This document shows positions 54,758 through 64,000 of a stretch of DNA of 64,000 nt, piece after piece. The notes below the pieces were generated by a model. That model made no database searches and was not told where the DNA came from. It saw only the letters and a program-made list of their open reading frames with translations. Positions within the stretch are counted from its first letter, which is position 1; each line of letters begins with the position of its first letter. This DNA comes from Bedellia somnulentella. Lineage: Eukaryota; Arthropoda; Insecta; Lepidoptera; Bedelliidae. The stretch is from contig OY755182.1 in the NCBI GenBank assembly GCA_963576735.1, positions 1,736,001-1,800,000 of the forward strand, given 5' to 3'. A program made the position numbers and the translations under genes.

Positions 54758-54859
54758 AATGGCGGCACAGGTGCCATGTATCCACTTATTACACTTTGAA
54801 CACAGCAATCCTGGGTTTTTCTTGTTCACTAGTTTGTTACACTTCGCACATTTGCACAT
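54758..54859 (-). pseudogene. LINE ORF1 N-terminus, PHD-type zinc finger
   Basis: From ATG at 54859: C-x2-C ('CAKC'), C-x2-C ('CSKC'), then 'NKWIHGTC' (His and Cys ligands). The remaining ligands lie beyond the inserted LINE. The order C2-C2-HC-C2 is that of PHD fingers found in ORF1 of many insect LINEs. Confidence 0.75.
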
Positions 54860-55210
54860 TTACCCATTACCGTGATAAATATATTAATTTCGACGAAATT
54901 CGTGCACAATAGGATCGATTGCAAATTGTTGTTATCTATGCGCGTGCTATCGTAATCGCACCGAGCGGACGACTGTGAGTGATTTATAGCTATAAGTATG
55001 ATTATTTAATATTCCAAAATATCTGAATTTTGGGTCCTTTACTTTTAAGTTCTATTTAATTAGCTAACCAATAATAATTTACAAACGAATAAGTTTGGTT
55101 CTAATTATATTGTTTTTTTTTATAAAGACTCCTCAAATGATATAAAAGAAGCGGAAGAATTACCAGAAACACACGTTACTGGAAGGGGAAACAGGCAATT
55201 AAACTTAAGA

Positions 55211-55456
55211 TAACATACATACATATACTCACGGCTATAAATCCCTAGAAGGGGTAAACAGAGCTAGGGAATTAAAAACTCCTCAGCCACTTTTGGAAGT
55301 TGCGTGCGGAAAAGATGATGAAATAAAGGTTGTTGGTGATGAGTCTCCAACCGCATCGCCCAAAAATCCCTTAAAGTCCGAATAGCGTTAGTCGCCTCTT
55401 ACGTTCACCCATCAGAAGAAATGGGGTAGTGCTATTCTAAGCCGGCACTACACAGC
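55211..55456 (-). repeat. SINE-A, full length
   Basis: Tail 'taacatacatacatatactc' at left, head 'gccggcactacacagc' at right. Confidence 0.88.
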
Positions 55457-55539
55457 TACTTTACTACTACTTTAGATGACATTTCTTTAATTTTCATTCA
55501 TCTATATAATTTATATTAATATGAATAAAGAGTGATTAA

Positions 55540-55836
55540 AGGGAAATGTTAAAGTGTATGGAGAGGATGGATGATAGCGAATTGGTGAAAGATGTCTATA
55601 GAGCCAATGTGGAAGGTAATATAAGTAGAGGACGACCTCGGAGGACACATTTAGTTCAAATAGAGAGTGTGTTTTAAAAGGCAAGCGTCCGAAGTTTGAA
55701 GAATAAAACAGCATGTATGAAAAGATTTATAATGTAGGCGAAGCTCAAGATATTTGCTAGGATCGTACAAAGTGGCGATCGATAGTATCTAGCTATCCAA
55801 AAAGAAACTAACGGCGTGAGTATATGTATGTAGGTA
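55540..55836 (+). mobile_element. LINE-B coding 3' end, with stops
   Basis: Same coding region as 45886-46170 ('RANVEGN', 'RGRPRRTHL', 'KNKTACMKRF') but with stop codons and altered final residues; ends 'taacggcgtgagtatatgta'. Confidence 0.78.
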
Positions 55837-55839
55837 AAC

Positions 55840-55915
55840 TTTGAAAAGTGGGTGAAGTATTCCTAATTCCAAAGCCCTGGCTACCCCTTATTAGGATTTA
55901 TAGCCGTGAGTATGG
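55840..55915 (+). repeat. SINE-A 3' fragment
   Basis: 'gccctggctaccccttatta' and 'ggatttatagccgtgagtat', ending right beside the mariner element. Confidence 0.75.
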
Positions 55916-55922
55916 CAAGATA

Positions 55923-57213
55923 CGAGGGCTGCTATTTATGTATCCGGAACTGGCCACTTACAGAACAATAATTTAAAAAGTAATTACATCATTTAAAAAT
56001 AGAACTCTTTAGCTTTAGAATACATTTATTTTTATGTGACTGTCAATTGTTTTCACATCGTAGCGTCATTTTGAAAATTGCGTGTCTTCACCACCATGGA
56101 TTTAACTCGTGAACATTTTCGTGCCATGATTTTTTACGATTTTCGGCGTGGTCTAACTCAAAAACAGTGCATCGATCAGCTTACTTCGACTTTTGGGGAT
56201 GAAGCACCCTCAAAGACCACTGTGTATCACTGGTTTAGCGAGTTTAATCGTGGACGATCTAAGCTTACTGATGAAATTAAAGAAGGTCGCCCTAAAACGG
56301 TCGTTGTACCTCAAAACATCGATGCTGTCCGGGAACTAATAACTCAAGATCGTCATGTTACATATCGTGAGATAGAGGCATCTCTGGGCATTAGTATGAC
56401 GAGCATACATAAGATACTTCATGAACATTTAGCTGTAAAAAAAATTTGCTCCCGTTGGATTCCGCACAACTTGAGTATTGATCAAAAACAGGCTCGTGTC
56501 GATTGGTGCAAAGAAATGTTAAAAAAATACAACCGTGGTGCGTCAAAAGCTGTTTATAATATCTACACAGGTGACGAATCTTGGATCTACGCTTACGACC
56601 CCGAAACTAAGCAGCAGTCCACGGTGTGGGTGTTCCAAGATGAGCCGAACCCAACAAAAGTTATTCGTGCAAAAAGCACATTGAAGCAAATGGTCGCTTG
56701 TTTTTTTGGTATAAATGGCCATGTAGCTACAGTGCCTTTAGAGAATCGTAAAACTGTTAATTCGGAGTGGTATACGACCATTTGTTTGCCGGAAGTCTTT
56801 GAACAAATAAGAAAGACTAACCGACAACGTAGAATCATTCTGCATCACGACAATGCTAGCTGTCACAGGTCGGCCGTCACAACTCAGTTTTTAGAAGCTC
56901 AAAAGATCGAATTGACAGGTCATCCGCCGTACAGCCCTGATTTGGCACCCAATGATTTTTATTTATTTCCAAATGTGAAGAAAAAATTACGTGGTCAACG
57001 TTTTTCGAGCCGCGAAGAGGCAGTCGATGCGTTCAAAATGCACGTTTTGGAGATACCTCAGTCTGAGTGGAAAAAGTGCTATGAAAATTGGTTTCAACGC
57101 ATGCAAAAGTGTATAGATCTGAGCGGCGAATATTTTGAGAAGCAATAAAACCATATTAATTGATATATGTTTGTTTCTTTTTTTTATTCCGGATACATAA
57201 ATAGCAGCCCTCG
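55923..57213 (+). mobile_element. Complete mariner transposon
   Basis: 1291 bp with 27-bp terminal inverted repeats (55923-55949 and 57187-57213, perfect as far as I can read), flanked by TA on both sides (55921-55922 and 57214-57215). The single gene inside is unbroken. Structure, length and TA duplication are those of mariner elements. Confidence 0.95.
56096..57148 (+). CDS. Mariner transposase, apparently intact
   Basis: 350 residues, the usual length for mariner. Paired helix-turn-helix DNA-binding region (~1-110, 'LTREHFRAMIFYDFRRGL' and 'VTYREIEASLGISMTSIHK'), the linker 'RWIPHNLS' (family WVPHEL), then the D,D34D catalytic core: 'TGDESWIYAYD', 'ILHHDNASCH', 'YSPDLAPNDFYLFP'. The start is the ATG in CCACCATGG; an upstream in-frame TTG is not used. 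No stop or frameshift. Whether it is active cannot be read from sequence. Proteins of this look are often mislabelled SETMAR-like in insect annotations. Confidence 0.95.
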   Translation: MDLTREHFRAMIFYDFRRGLTQKQCIDQLTSTFGDEAPSKTTVYHWFSEFNRGRSKLTDEIKEGRPKTVVVPQNIDAVRELITQDRHVTYREIEASLGISMTSIHKILHEHLAVKKICSRWIPHNLSIDQKQARVDWCKEMLKKYNRGASKAVYNIYTGDESWIYAYDPETKQQSTVWVFQDEPNPTKVIRAKSTLKQMVACFFGINGHVATVPLENRKTVNSEWYTTICLPEVFEQIRKTNRQRRIILHHDNASCHRSAVTTQFLEAQKIELTGHPPYSPDLAPNDFYLFPNVKKKLRGQRFSSREEAVDAFKMHVLEIPQSEWKKCYENWFQRMQKCIDLSGEYFEKQ

Positions 57214-57295
57214 TAAGAGTAAGAGAAGAACTCATCACTTTTGACTATTAACCCTCGACATAACAATGTCCCCGACGTGTAGTCACGTCATTAAT

Positions 57296-57372
57296 TCGAA
57301 GTGGCGATCAATAGTCTCTGCCTACCCCAATGGGAACTAATGGCGTGAGTATATGTATGTATGTATGTAGAA
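57296..57372 (+). repeat. LINE-B 3' end
   Basis: 'gaagtggcgatcaatagtct', 'ctctgcctaccccaatggga' and a TATG tail. Confidence 0.82.
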
Positions 57373-57427
57373 CACTAGTCGTCTGCATGATAATCGGAGT
57401 TCTACCCCCTGAGCTATCACATCGTCG
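57373..57427 (-). repeat. SINE-C head fragment
   Basis: On the minus strand 'gatgtgatagctcagggggt' and 'agaactccgattatcatgca' match the tRNA-like head of the diverged SINE-C type at 47216-47577. Confidence 0.6.
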
Positions 57428-57436
57428 GTTTATATG

Positions 57437-57687
57437 TACATACATACATACACTCACGGCTATAAATCCCTTAACGGGGTAGCCAGAGCTTTGGAATGAA
57501 AAATTCCTCAGCCACTTTTTGAAGTTGATTGTGAAAAGGTGGTTATAATAAATGTTTTTGGTGACGGGTCTCCAACCACATCGCCCAAAAATCACTTAAA
57601 AAGCCCCCTATACCCTTAGTCGCCTCTTACGTTCACCCACGGGTAGAAATGGGGTAGTGTTATTCTAAGCCGACACTACACAGCAAA
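57437..57687 (-). repeat. SINE-A, full length
   Basis: From 'acatacatacatacactcac' to 'gccgacactacacagcaaat'. Confidence 0.88.
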
Positions 57688-57997
57688 TAGTATCCATCAT
57701 ATTAATATCCATCTAGTTACAAATAAATATATAATAGTTGCGTCCACGACAGCATTAGTATTTCTATCAGTTTGGTCACGTTCATAACAGCAAGATCTTT
57801 TAATGGAAAACGTGAGTCCATTGCCGACTCATAGGTGTTTTCAGAGATATCAATCTAGATATACATTTATCCGGCTATTTGAAGACTGCTTTTATTTCTC
57901 GTTAGTAATACAACCTTAATATTACAAAAAAAACAAAGAAAATATATAGAGAGACAGTAGAGCACACAGTACCAAAAAAAAAAAACAAACAAAACAC

Positions 57998-58247
57998 ATA
58001 CATACATACATATACTCACGGCTATATTTCCCTAGAAGGGGTAGCTAGAGCTAAGGAATTATAAATTCCTCAGCCACTTTTGGAAGTTGAGTGAGGAAAA
58101 GATGGTAAAAATAAAGGTTTTGGTAATGGGTCTCCAACCGCATCGCCCAAAAATCCTATAAAAAGCCCCAATACCCTTAGTCGCCTCTTACGACACCCGT
58201 GGGTAGAAAGGGGAAGCGACATTTTAAGCCGGCACTACACGGCAAAT
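57998..58247 (-). repeat. SINE-A, full length
   Basis: From 'catacatacatacatatact' to 'ggcactacacggcaaat'. Imperfect A-rich flanks (…AACAAAACAC / AAAAAAACAC) may be its target duplication. Confidence 0.87.
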
Positions 58248-58271
58248 AAAAAAACACTTATAATCATAAAT

Positions 58272-58365
58272 ACCTATATACTCACGCCATTAGTTCTCAT
58301 TAGAGTAGAGAGTCTATCGATCGCCGTTTTTTCGATCCTGGCGAACATTTTTGAACTTCTATTCG
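58272..58365 (-). repeat. LINE-B 3' end, diverged
   Basis: 'atactcacgccattagttct' and 'ctatcgatcgccg', short. Confidence 0.7.
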
Positions 58366-58542
58366 TCTATTTTGCCTATCTATCAATCTATTACTAAATG
58401 TCTAGTTCTAAAGCTGTTTGAGCATAATTGTTAGGTCACGTCTGTGCGTCTTTCGTACACATTAGTAAATTGTGAAACATATCCTTCACAGTATTTGAGA
58501 CATTAATTTCAAAAGTAATTATCCATTACGTTATTTCGTACA

Positions 58543-58788
58543 ACATACATACATATACTCACGGCTATAAATCCCTAGAAGGGGTAGCCAGAGCTAAGGA
58601 AATTGGATATTCCTCAGCCACGTTTGGAAAGTTGAGTAGGAAAAAGATGGTAAAATAAAGGTTGTTGGTGATGGGTCTCCAACCGCATCGCCCAAAAATC
58701 CCTTAAAAGCCCCGATACCGTTAGTCGCCTTTTACGTATACCCACCGGAAGAAATGACTGAAATGAATTCTAAGCCGACACTACAAAA
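58543..58788 (-). repeat. SINE-A, full length
   Basis: From 'catacatacatatactcacg' to 'taagccgacactac'. Confidence 0.87.
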
Positions 58789-58935
58789 GTGTGATTAACT
58801 GGCAATTATATCTTTGCTCAAACGTATGTTTCGATGTAATCTGTGGAATATGACCGTTGTATTTCTTCGGTTCAATGTTTCATATCATAATACATAACAT
58901 ATAAATATTTAAATTTTTGTTGTTCACTGTGAACA

Positions 58936-59085
58936 CTGCCCCCTATCACAGGAGTACATTGTCCCAGCAAAACGTGAGTACTCTGAACATCATGTGACAT
59001 TGTCACCTGTAATTGGTTACTCTGCCAAATTAGTTCCTCTGCCAACCACTTCGCGATATACGACGTGAATGTTTGAGTTTGTTTA
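58936..59085 (+). repeat. SINE-C 3' part
   Basis: 'ctgccccctatcacaggagt', 'gcaaaacgtgagtactctga', 'cctctgccaaccacttcgcg' and a decayed tail. Confidence 0.7.
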
Positions 59086-59175
59086 CAGAACCCACTTTTC
59101 GCTTGGACAGTGCATCGACGTGATAGGGTATAGGTAAAACCACCACTTTTTGCGAATACACTATTGAATGACTAA

Positions 59176-59294
59176 CGACCGATTTCTGAATTGAGTATTC
59201 CAGCTGAGAACAACTTAAGTATTGTTCTGTCGCATTGAGACAAAACAATACTTAAGTCGTTCTCAGCTTGAATACTCAATTCAGAAATCGGGCG
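59176..59294. repeat. Foldback palindrome, copy 2
   Basis: Two 56-bp arms match at about 52 positions around a 7-base centre. TAA stands on both sides, and TGAC precedes the left TAA as in the other two copies. Confidence 0.88.
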
Positions 59295-59332
59295 TAAGTA
59301 TTTAACAGTTTTCTTTAATAATTCAGTTATTG

Positions 59333-59475
59333 CATACCTACATACATATACTCACGGTCATAAATCCCTAAAAGGGGTACCCAGAGCTTCAGAGCAAGAA
59401 ACTCCTCAGCCACATTTGGAAGTTGATAGGGGACAAGATGGTAGTAATGAAGTATCGTTGGTGACGGGTCTCCAA
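59333..59475 (-). repeat. SINE-A 3' half
   Basis: Tail and hairpin present, truncated at 'gacgggtctccaa'. Confidence 0.75.
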
Positions 59476-59706
59476 AAACAACTGAAAAATGGACTAACCA
59501 ACGCAAAAATAATTTTTCAATTTGGTTTAGCAGTTCCTGAGATCCTAGCGTTCAAACAAACAAACTCTTCAGCTTTATAATATTAAGTATAGATATTTAT
59601 TATTTTTACATGTTATGATACTGAAACATCATTCATACCCTAAGTCGCAATTAAGTTATTCTATCGTGTAAATCAAAAGGATAATTTTTCCATAATTTCA
59701 AAAAAG

Positions 59707-59864
59707 TGCCGTGTAGTGTCGGCTTAGAATAGCACTACCCCGTTTCTACCGATGGGTGTACGTAAGAGGCGACTAACGGTATTGGGGCTTTTAAGGGATT
59801 TTTGGGCGATGCGGTTGGAGACCCTTCTAGGGATTTATAGCCGTGAGTATATGTATGTATGTAT
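59707..59864 (+). repeat. SINE-A with 90-bp internal deletion
   Basis: Head through 'gatgcggttggagaccc' is joined directly to 'ttctagggatttatagccgt' and the tail. Confidence 0.85.
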
Positions 59865-60329
59865 GTTCAAAAAAGCTCAGTGACCTTAGTAAATATATTT
59901 ATTAGTAAGTATATTACTCAGTGTTTGTGTTTATCGGGTTGTAGCAAACAGAGCTCCGTTTAGCAGCCACGGATGTTTGTTCTTTCTCCTCTTCTTCCAG
60001 AACATATGTATTGGTCGATGTTTAACTTTTACGTGTTTATTTATTTCAATAAAGCATAGTAACAGAATACAGAATATACAATATAATACATTACATTTAC
60101 AAAAAATCATTTCAAGACTGTTTTCCAATTAATACTGTACACAACATTCACAAAACATGATTGAGATTTACACAAAAAATCTGTTTAATAGTATGAAATT
60201 ATTATTGTTATTAATTATATGAAAATTGTTATATACATTTTTTTTAAATAAAATATTTACAAATTAAAAACTAATAGTACTATTTATAATTTTAAACTAT
60301 TTACAAAAATTATGAGCTTCATTTAACTC

Positions 60330-61102
60330 GTGCGTCCCACTCCAGAGAGTTTTTAAATTTAAATACTTGGGTCACTGGATAGCAGACAACCTAGTCGATG
60401 ATCTTGACATTGAAAGGGAACGCAGAGCACTGTCGGTTAGATGTAACATGTTGTCGCGCAGATATGCACGGTGTTCAAGGGACGTAAAAATCTCGCTCTT
60501 CAAGGCTTACTGTCAAACATTGTACACCTGCAGTCTGTGGAGTAATTATACAAAAAAATCTTACAGTGCTCTGCGAGTCCAATACAACAATGCCTTCAGG
60601 GGTTTGTTGGGGCTGCCATGGCGCTGTAGTGCCTCGGGAATGTTTGCCGAGTCAAGCACTGACGGTTTTCAAGCCGTGATTCGCAAAAGAGTAGCTTCCA
60701 TGTGGGAGAGGGTCAAGGGTAGCACCAATACACTCCTGAGGGTGATTGCAGAAAAGGTGGACAGCCCAATGATAAAACATTGGATGTCCGTACACGTAGC
60801 CCCAAACAATTACTTTCAATTATATTAAACGTCTTCAGAAATTATTTTTATTGCTATTTTATAATTTGTTTGTATTGATTATTTTTTAATTCTATTTTTA
60901 TTTTTATGCTAATTTAATTATGTAACTTAATATGATTTTAATTAACATTGCCTCATTTTATTTTATGTCTATCTGTAGATGTGTAAGATTTTTAATTTTT
61001 AATAATGTCGTGAATTTCATTTTAATTTTTTTTGTGTTGTCTCAACTGTATATGGAATGTTTTAATTTCCGAAATAAATGATGATTATTATTATTATTAT
61101 TA
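60330..61102 (+). mobile_element. 5'-truncated LINE with (ATT)n tail
   Basis: A C-terminal reverse-transcriptase fragment followed by 3' UTR and a tail 'aataaatgatgattattatt' ending near 61102. Unrelated in sequence to the other LINEs here. Confidence 0.8.
60340..60828 (+). pseudogene. Reverse-transcriptase C-terminal region
   Basis: 'FKYLGHWIADNLVDDLDIER', 'SLFKAYCQTLYTCSLW' and 'LRVQYNNAFRGLLGLP' follow the usual C-terminal order of a non-LTR polyprotein. No catalytic motif because of truncation. Open to TAA at 60826-60828. Confidence 0.75.
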
Positions 61103-61997
61103 ACAATGTATTTTTGAACGAATTTAATGAGCAATCGAAAATATCCATTTCCAGGCTATAACAGTTGTATAACTGACACATTCTTTGCAGAGGATGATTC
61201 TGGCTCATATTATTTTTAAATGTTGGAAAAGTAAACAAACTTTGATTTCGGATTGACCGCGATGGCACTTTGATTTGTAATTGGCCTAAAAGGCAACTGT
61301 CAAAATTTCTGTTTTTTCTGGTCGGCCAGTTGTTATAGTTTTAAAAAAGAAAATGTATGCTACCCATTTCTTACCGTGTCGTGGGTGTATAAGAGACGAC
61401 ATATATACTACCCACTTTAAATAAAGAAAATTCACACAAAATACAAAATAGGATAAATATTTATCTTATTTTCTTCATTTTAGATTTATATTTGTAGTTT
61501 GATCGTTTGGTCTACTGCTGCTAGTTTAATCAACCCTTATCAATTCATGTCAGTCTGATTGTATTATACGGCAATTAAACAAAAGGCAATCTTGGATAAT
61601 TCGGGTCTAGCAAACTATTATTGTACAATATTTTTTTATTTTATTTTATGCTTTTTTAAAAGATTCGCCTTGGTTATTTGTTTCTTAGAAGTCAATCTTC
61701 CGACCAAGAGTTTAATAAGTACTTTGTATTTTGTCAGAAGCTACATCCAAATAGGCAACGAACATTGTCAATAATAATATTATTATCCATTCGCTGGCAT
61801 TACTTATAATATGTAACGAGGCCATTAAAACAACCGTAAAGTATGATAAATGATTTCTTTTACGTTTGAGCTTCCATAAAGGTAATCCCTTAACATTTTT
61901 ATGGATTATGGTTATTTATAAGGAAAACATGCCGACTGTTATATGTTTATCTGTCTATACTTAATGCAAAGATGAAAGATTTTTCAAATTTAAAAGT
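61103..61997. other. Unassigned intergenic sequence
   Basis: Includes a SINE-A scrap at about 61345-61410 ('gctacccatttcttaccgtg'). No gene seen. Confidence 0.4.
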
Positions 61998-62097
61998 TCA
62001 CGGCGAATATCCCCAAAGGGGTTGGCAGAGGTACTAACTGGCTTCTCCCCACTCCCTACTCAACATGATAAATAAACCACACATTTGTCTTTTAGAA
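61998..62097 (-). repeat. SINE-C with large internal deletion
   Basis: 'gttcacggcgaatatcccca', 'ggggttggcagaggtactaa' then 'catgataaataaaccacaca'; the central hairpin is absent. Confidence 0.65.
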
Positions 62098-62516
62098 CAG
62101 CCCAATCCCGCAAAAACATTTTCATGTAAAATATTGCCAAGGCGAGCCCATATGACTTGCACTGTCAAAAAGTTATCAGATCTCAAGTAGAGCCAAGCTT
62201 CTAACACTACACGCCCTAACTCTAACTTCACAAACTCTACACCTTAGTCAAAATATGAGGCTTGGCCATTTCGCTACATTCACATCGGCGTAAGGTGAAA
62301 AACTAATTCATTGTTCATTACTTATGTGTTATACAATAGTTCTTGTAGTAACGAATGGCCAAGCCATTCTTTTGTTGTTTTTGTGCTAATACTAGTTTAC
62401 ATACAAAATTTCAGCTTTCTAGGACATTAGGAAATACCCTAAGAATTTTGATGATCATCAGTAAGTCAGTGACGAAATCAGCGTTTTATAGATATAAATA
62501 AAATCTGAAGTATAAA

Positions 62517-62618
62517 AGAAGCAAGAGAGGTTTGCCAGGATCGTACGAAGTGGCGATCGATAGTCTCTGCCTACCCCAATGGGAATTAACGGCGTGAGTA
62601 TATGTATGTATGTATAAA
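62517..62618 (+). repeat. LINE-B 3' end, clean copy
   Basis: 'aagaagcaagagaggtttgc', 'ctctgcctaccccaatggga' and 'taacggcgtgagtatatgta' with (TATG)n. Best short example of the shared 3' module. Confidence 0.87.
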
Positions 62619-62644
62619 AGCTAATGTAATTAAAACTTTATATG

Positions 62645-62742
62645 TTCAATAAGTCTGTAGATCGGTGTAGGCCCGCCCCAGTATTTGAACACACGCCTGC
62701 CTGCATGACGGCAGTTCTTATCCATTGAGCATTCACGGTTTT
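62645..62742 (-). repeat. SINE-C head fragment
   Basis: 'agatcggtgtaggcccgccc' to 'cttatccattgagcattcac'; tRNA-like A- and B-box regions on the minus strand. Confidence 0.6.
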
Positions 62743-62825
62743 TATTACTAATTAATCACACAAACATACCTATTAGTATGATATGTACAATGTTACACGG
62801 TTTTATACTTTTATCGGTTGACTAA

Positions 62826-62952
62826 CGCCTGATTTCTGAATTGAGTATTCAAGCTGAGAACGACTTAAGTATCGTTTTGTCGCATTCAGTTGTTAAGATT
62901 TCAACGCGACAGGACGATTCTCAGCTGGAATACTCAATTCAGAAATCGGGCG
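62826..62952. repeat. Foldback palindrome, copy 3
   Basis: Arms beginning 'cgcctgatttctgaattgag' and ending 'caattcagaaatcgggcg'. Same TGACTAA/TAAG borders as the other copies. Confidence 0.83.
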
Positions 62953-63338
62953 TAAGACTCTATTTTGTATGCACTTAGATAAAGAATGGAAGAGACTGGA
63001 AAAAAAGTTACTAATTCCACAAACTAAAAAAGGCCACATAGTAATTCAACGTGTGCCATCTATTGTTATTAAAAAAGAACAACATTCTTTGTTTGTTTAT
63101 ATGGCTGCAGAAATCCCTTATTACTAATTATTTGTACAAAGTGGCTTTAAGATTGTCCCTCATCAGTACGGTAAGCTGAAAAGGCAAATAATTAGTATAT
63201 AACATCAAGTCGCAAAAATACTTAGTTATATAAAACATATATGCATAGACTCATCCCATTTCACTCCATAGGGAAGGAAAAACTGTCTGTTGCTACTTTC
63301 TCACATTTCGTTTACTTTCATTAATAATTTAATACATC
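62953..63338. other. Unassigned intergenic sequence
   Basis: No gene or repeat family recognised. Confidence 0.4.
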
Positions 63339-63513
63339 AAAGTCAAAGTCAAAAGTCAAAAAGTTTATTTTTCAAAATTAAGTTAAAAACTATCATTTTT
63401 TGAACGTCAATTTTTTTAAATTTATCATTAGTCCGTTGCTTCGGAAGGTGTTCGTAAAGAGAAGAAGCAACAAAGAAACTCTTTACATTCACATTTTTTC
63501 ATTTTTTCAAACA
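63339..63513 (-). repeat. LINE 3' UTR, solo copy
   Basis: Nearly identical to the 3' UTR at 21985-22155 of the reverse-transcriptase element, including 'gttcgtaaagagaagaagca', with a CAAAGT-type tandem at the left end. A strongly 5'-truncated insertion of the same family. Confidence 0.85.
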
Positions 63514-63736
63514 CACATGCCCTTTGACTTTTCAGAATTTATTCCACTTCCTTTTCAGGGCTTTGCAGGAATTACAAATGTTTAGTCCTCATAAATAATT
63601 TATTTCTTTCTGTCTGTTATATTTATATATCTCTATTTATTCATCCAAAACTTATATGAGTTACCTTGAAATAGATAGAACCAAATTTAGTATTTCATTT
63701 AAATCTATGGTATATACAAAATTTCTAATCATTTTG

Positions 63737-63935
63737 CCGTGTAGTGCCGGCTTAGAATGTCGCTACCCCTTTCTACCGATGGGTGTCGTAAGAGGCGACT
63801 AAGGGTATTGGGGCTTTTTATTAGATTTTCACCATCTTGTCCCCACTCAACTTCCAAAAGTGGCTGAGGAATTTATAATTCCTTAGCTCTGGTTACCCCT
63901 TCTAGGGAAATATAGCCGTGAGTATATGTATGTTC
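63737..63935 (+). repeat. SINE-A with 50-bp internal deletion
   Basis: Head 'gccgtgtagtgccggcttag', gap after 'gggctttttattagatttt', then 3' module and tail. Confidence 0.85.
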
Positions 63936-64000
63936 TAATCAAACCTAACCATATTTGTTACTCTGAAAGTTTTTACAGACGAGCTGACTGAGCTGATTAT

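Larger units (their letters stand above)
47937..54975 (-). mobile_element. Near full-length LINE (CR1/Jockey-like) holding two other elements
   Basis: Minus-strand order: 5' UTR (~54860-54975), ORF1 starting at ATG 54859 with a PHD-type finger, ORF2 with endonuclease and reverse transcriptase ending at 48124, short 3' UTR. Without the insertions (plus-strand LINE ~53747-54757, piggyBac-type 50954-52649) it measures about 4.3 kb, normal for such LINEs. It is dead: frameshift near 50750 and a stop at 49801-49803. Confidence 0.82.

Noticed and set aside
56096..57148. Host SETMAR-like gene
   Set aside because: No SET domain; terminal inverted repeats and TA duplication show a plain mariner transposon.

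Overview
The window is nuclear DNA of an insect, most likely a moth or butterfly. Genes are split by GT-AG introns, non-coding DNA is A+T-rich, and short interspersed repeats, non-LTR retrotransposons, mariner and piggyBac elements are dense. The order Lepidoptera is inferred from the style of the repeats and was not tested by any search.

Four host genes are supported. (1) 716-1461, minus: first coding exon of a BTB/POZ protein of the BTBD1/BTBD2 type; the rest lies beyond the left edge. (2) 2671-21746, plus: a complete mitochondrial Lon protease gene. I rebuilt 14 coding exons whose phases all agree, giving 963 residues with an intact AAA+ ATPase and Ser/Lys protease dyad. (3) 31051-33291, minus: COG5, a conserved oligomeric Golgi subunit, in one uninterrupted frame of 746 codons. 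(4) 39178-43742, minus: Ras1 (Ras85D/K-Ras type), two coding exons, 189 residues. The genes are unrelated housekeeping or signalling functions and there is no operon logic.

Everything else is mainly mobile DNA. I use working names. LINE-B is the 3' end of a non-LTR element with a (TATG)n tail. SINE-A is about 245 bp with the same kind of tail. SINE-C is about 370 bp with a tRNA-like head. SINE-G is a second tRNA-headed family. LINE-B, SINE-A and SINE-C share one 3'-terminal module, so they probably used the same reverse transcriptase. Several copies have exact target-site duplications. Lon introns 3, 6 and 13 carry insertions within about 30 bp of splice sites, and Lon exons 6 and 9 each have decayed duplicated copies in the following intron.

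47.8-55.0 kb is a nest: an old minus-strand LINE (PHD-type ORF1, endonuclease, reverse transcriptase) holds a second, plus-strand LINE fragment in ORF1 and a piggyBac-type element in ORF2. At 55923-57213 there is a mariner element with perfect terminal repeats and an unbroken 350-residue transposase. The stretch 35.2-39.2 kb downstream of Ras1 is nearly free of recognisable repeats and may be a long 3' UTR.

No rRNA genes, CRISPR arrays or convincing functional tRNA genes were seen. All family assignments come from reading motifs, without database search.
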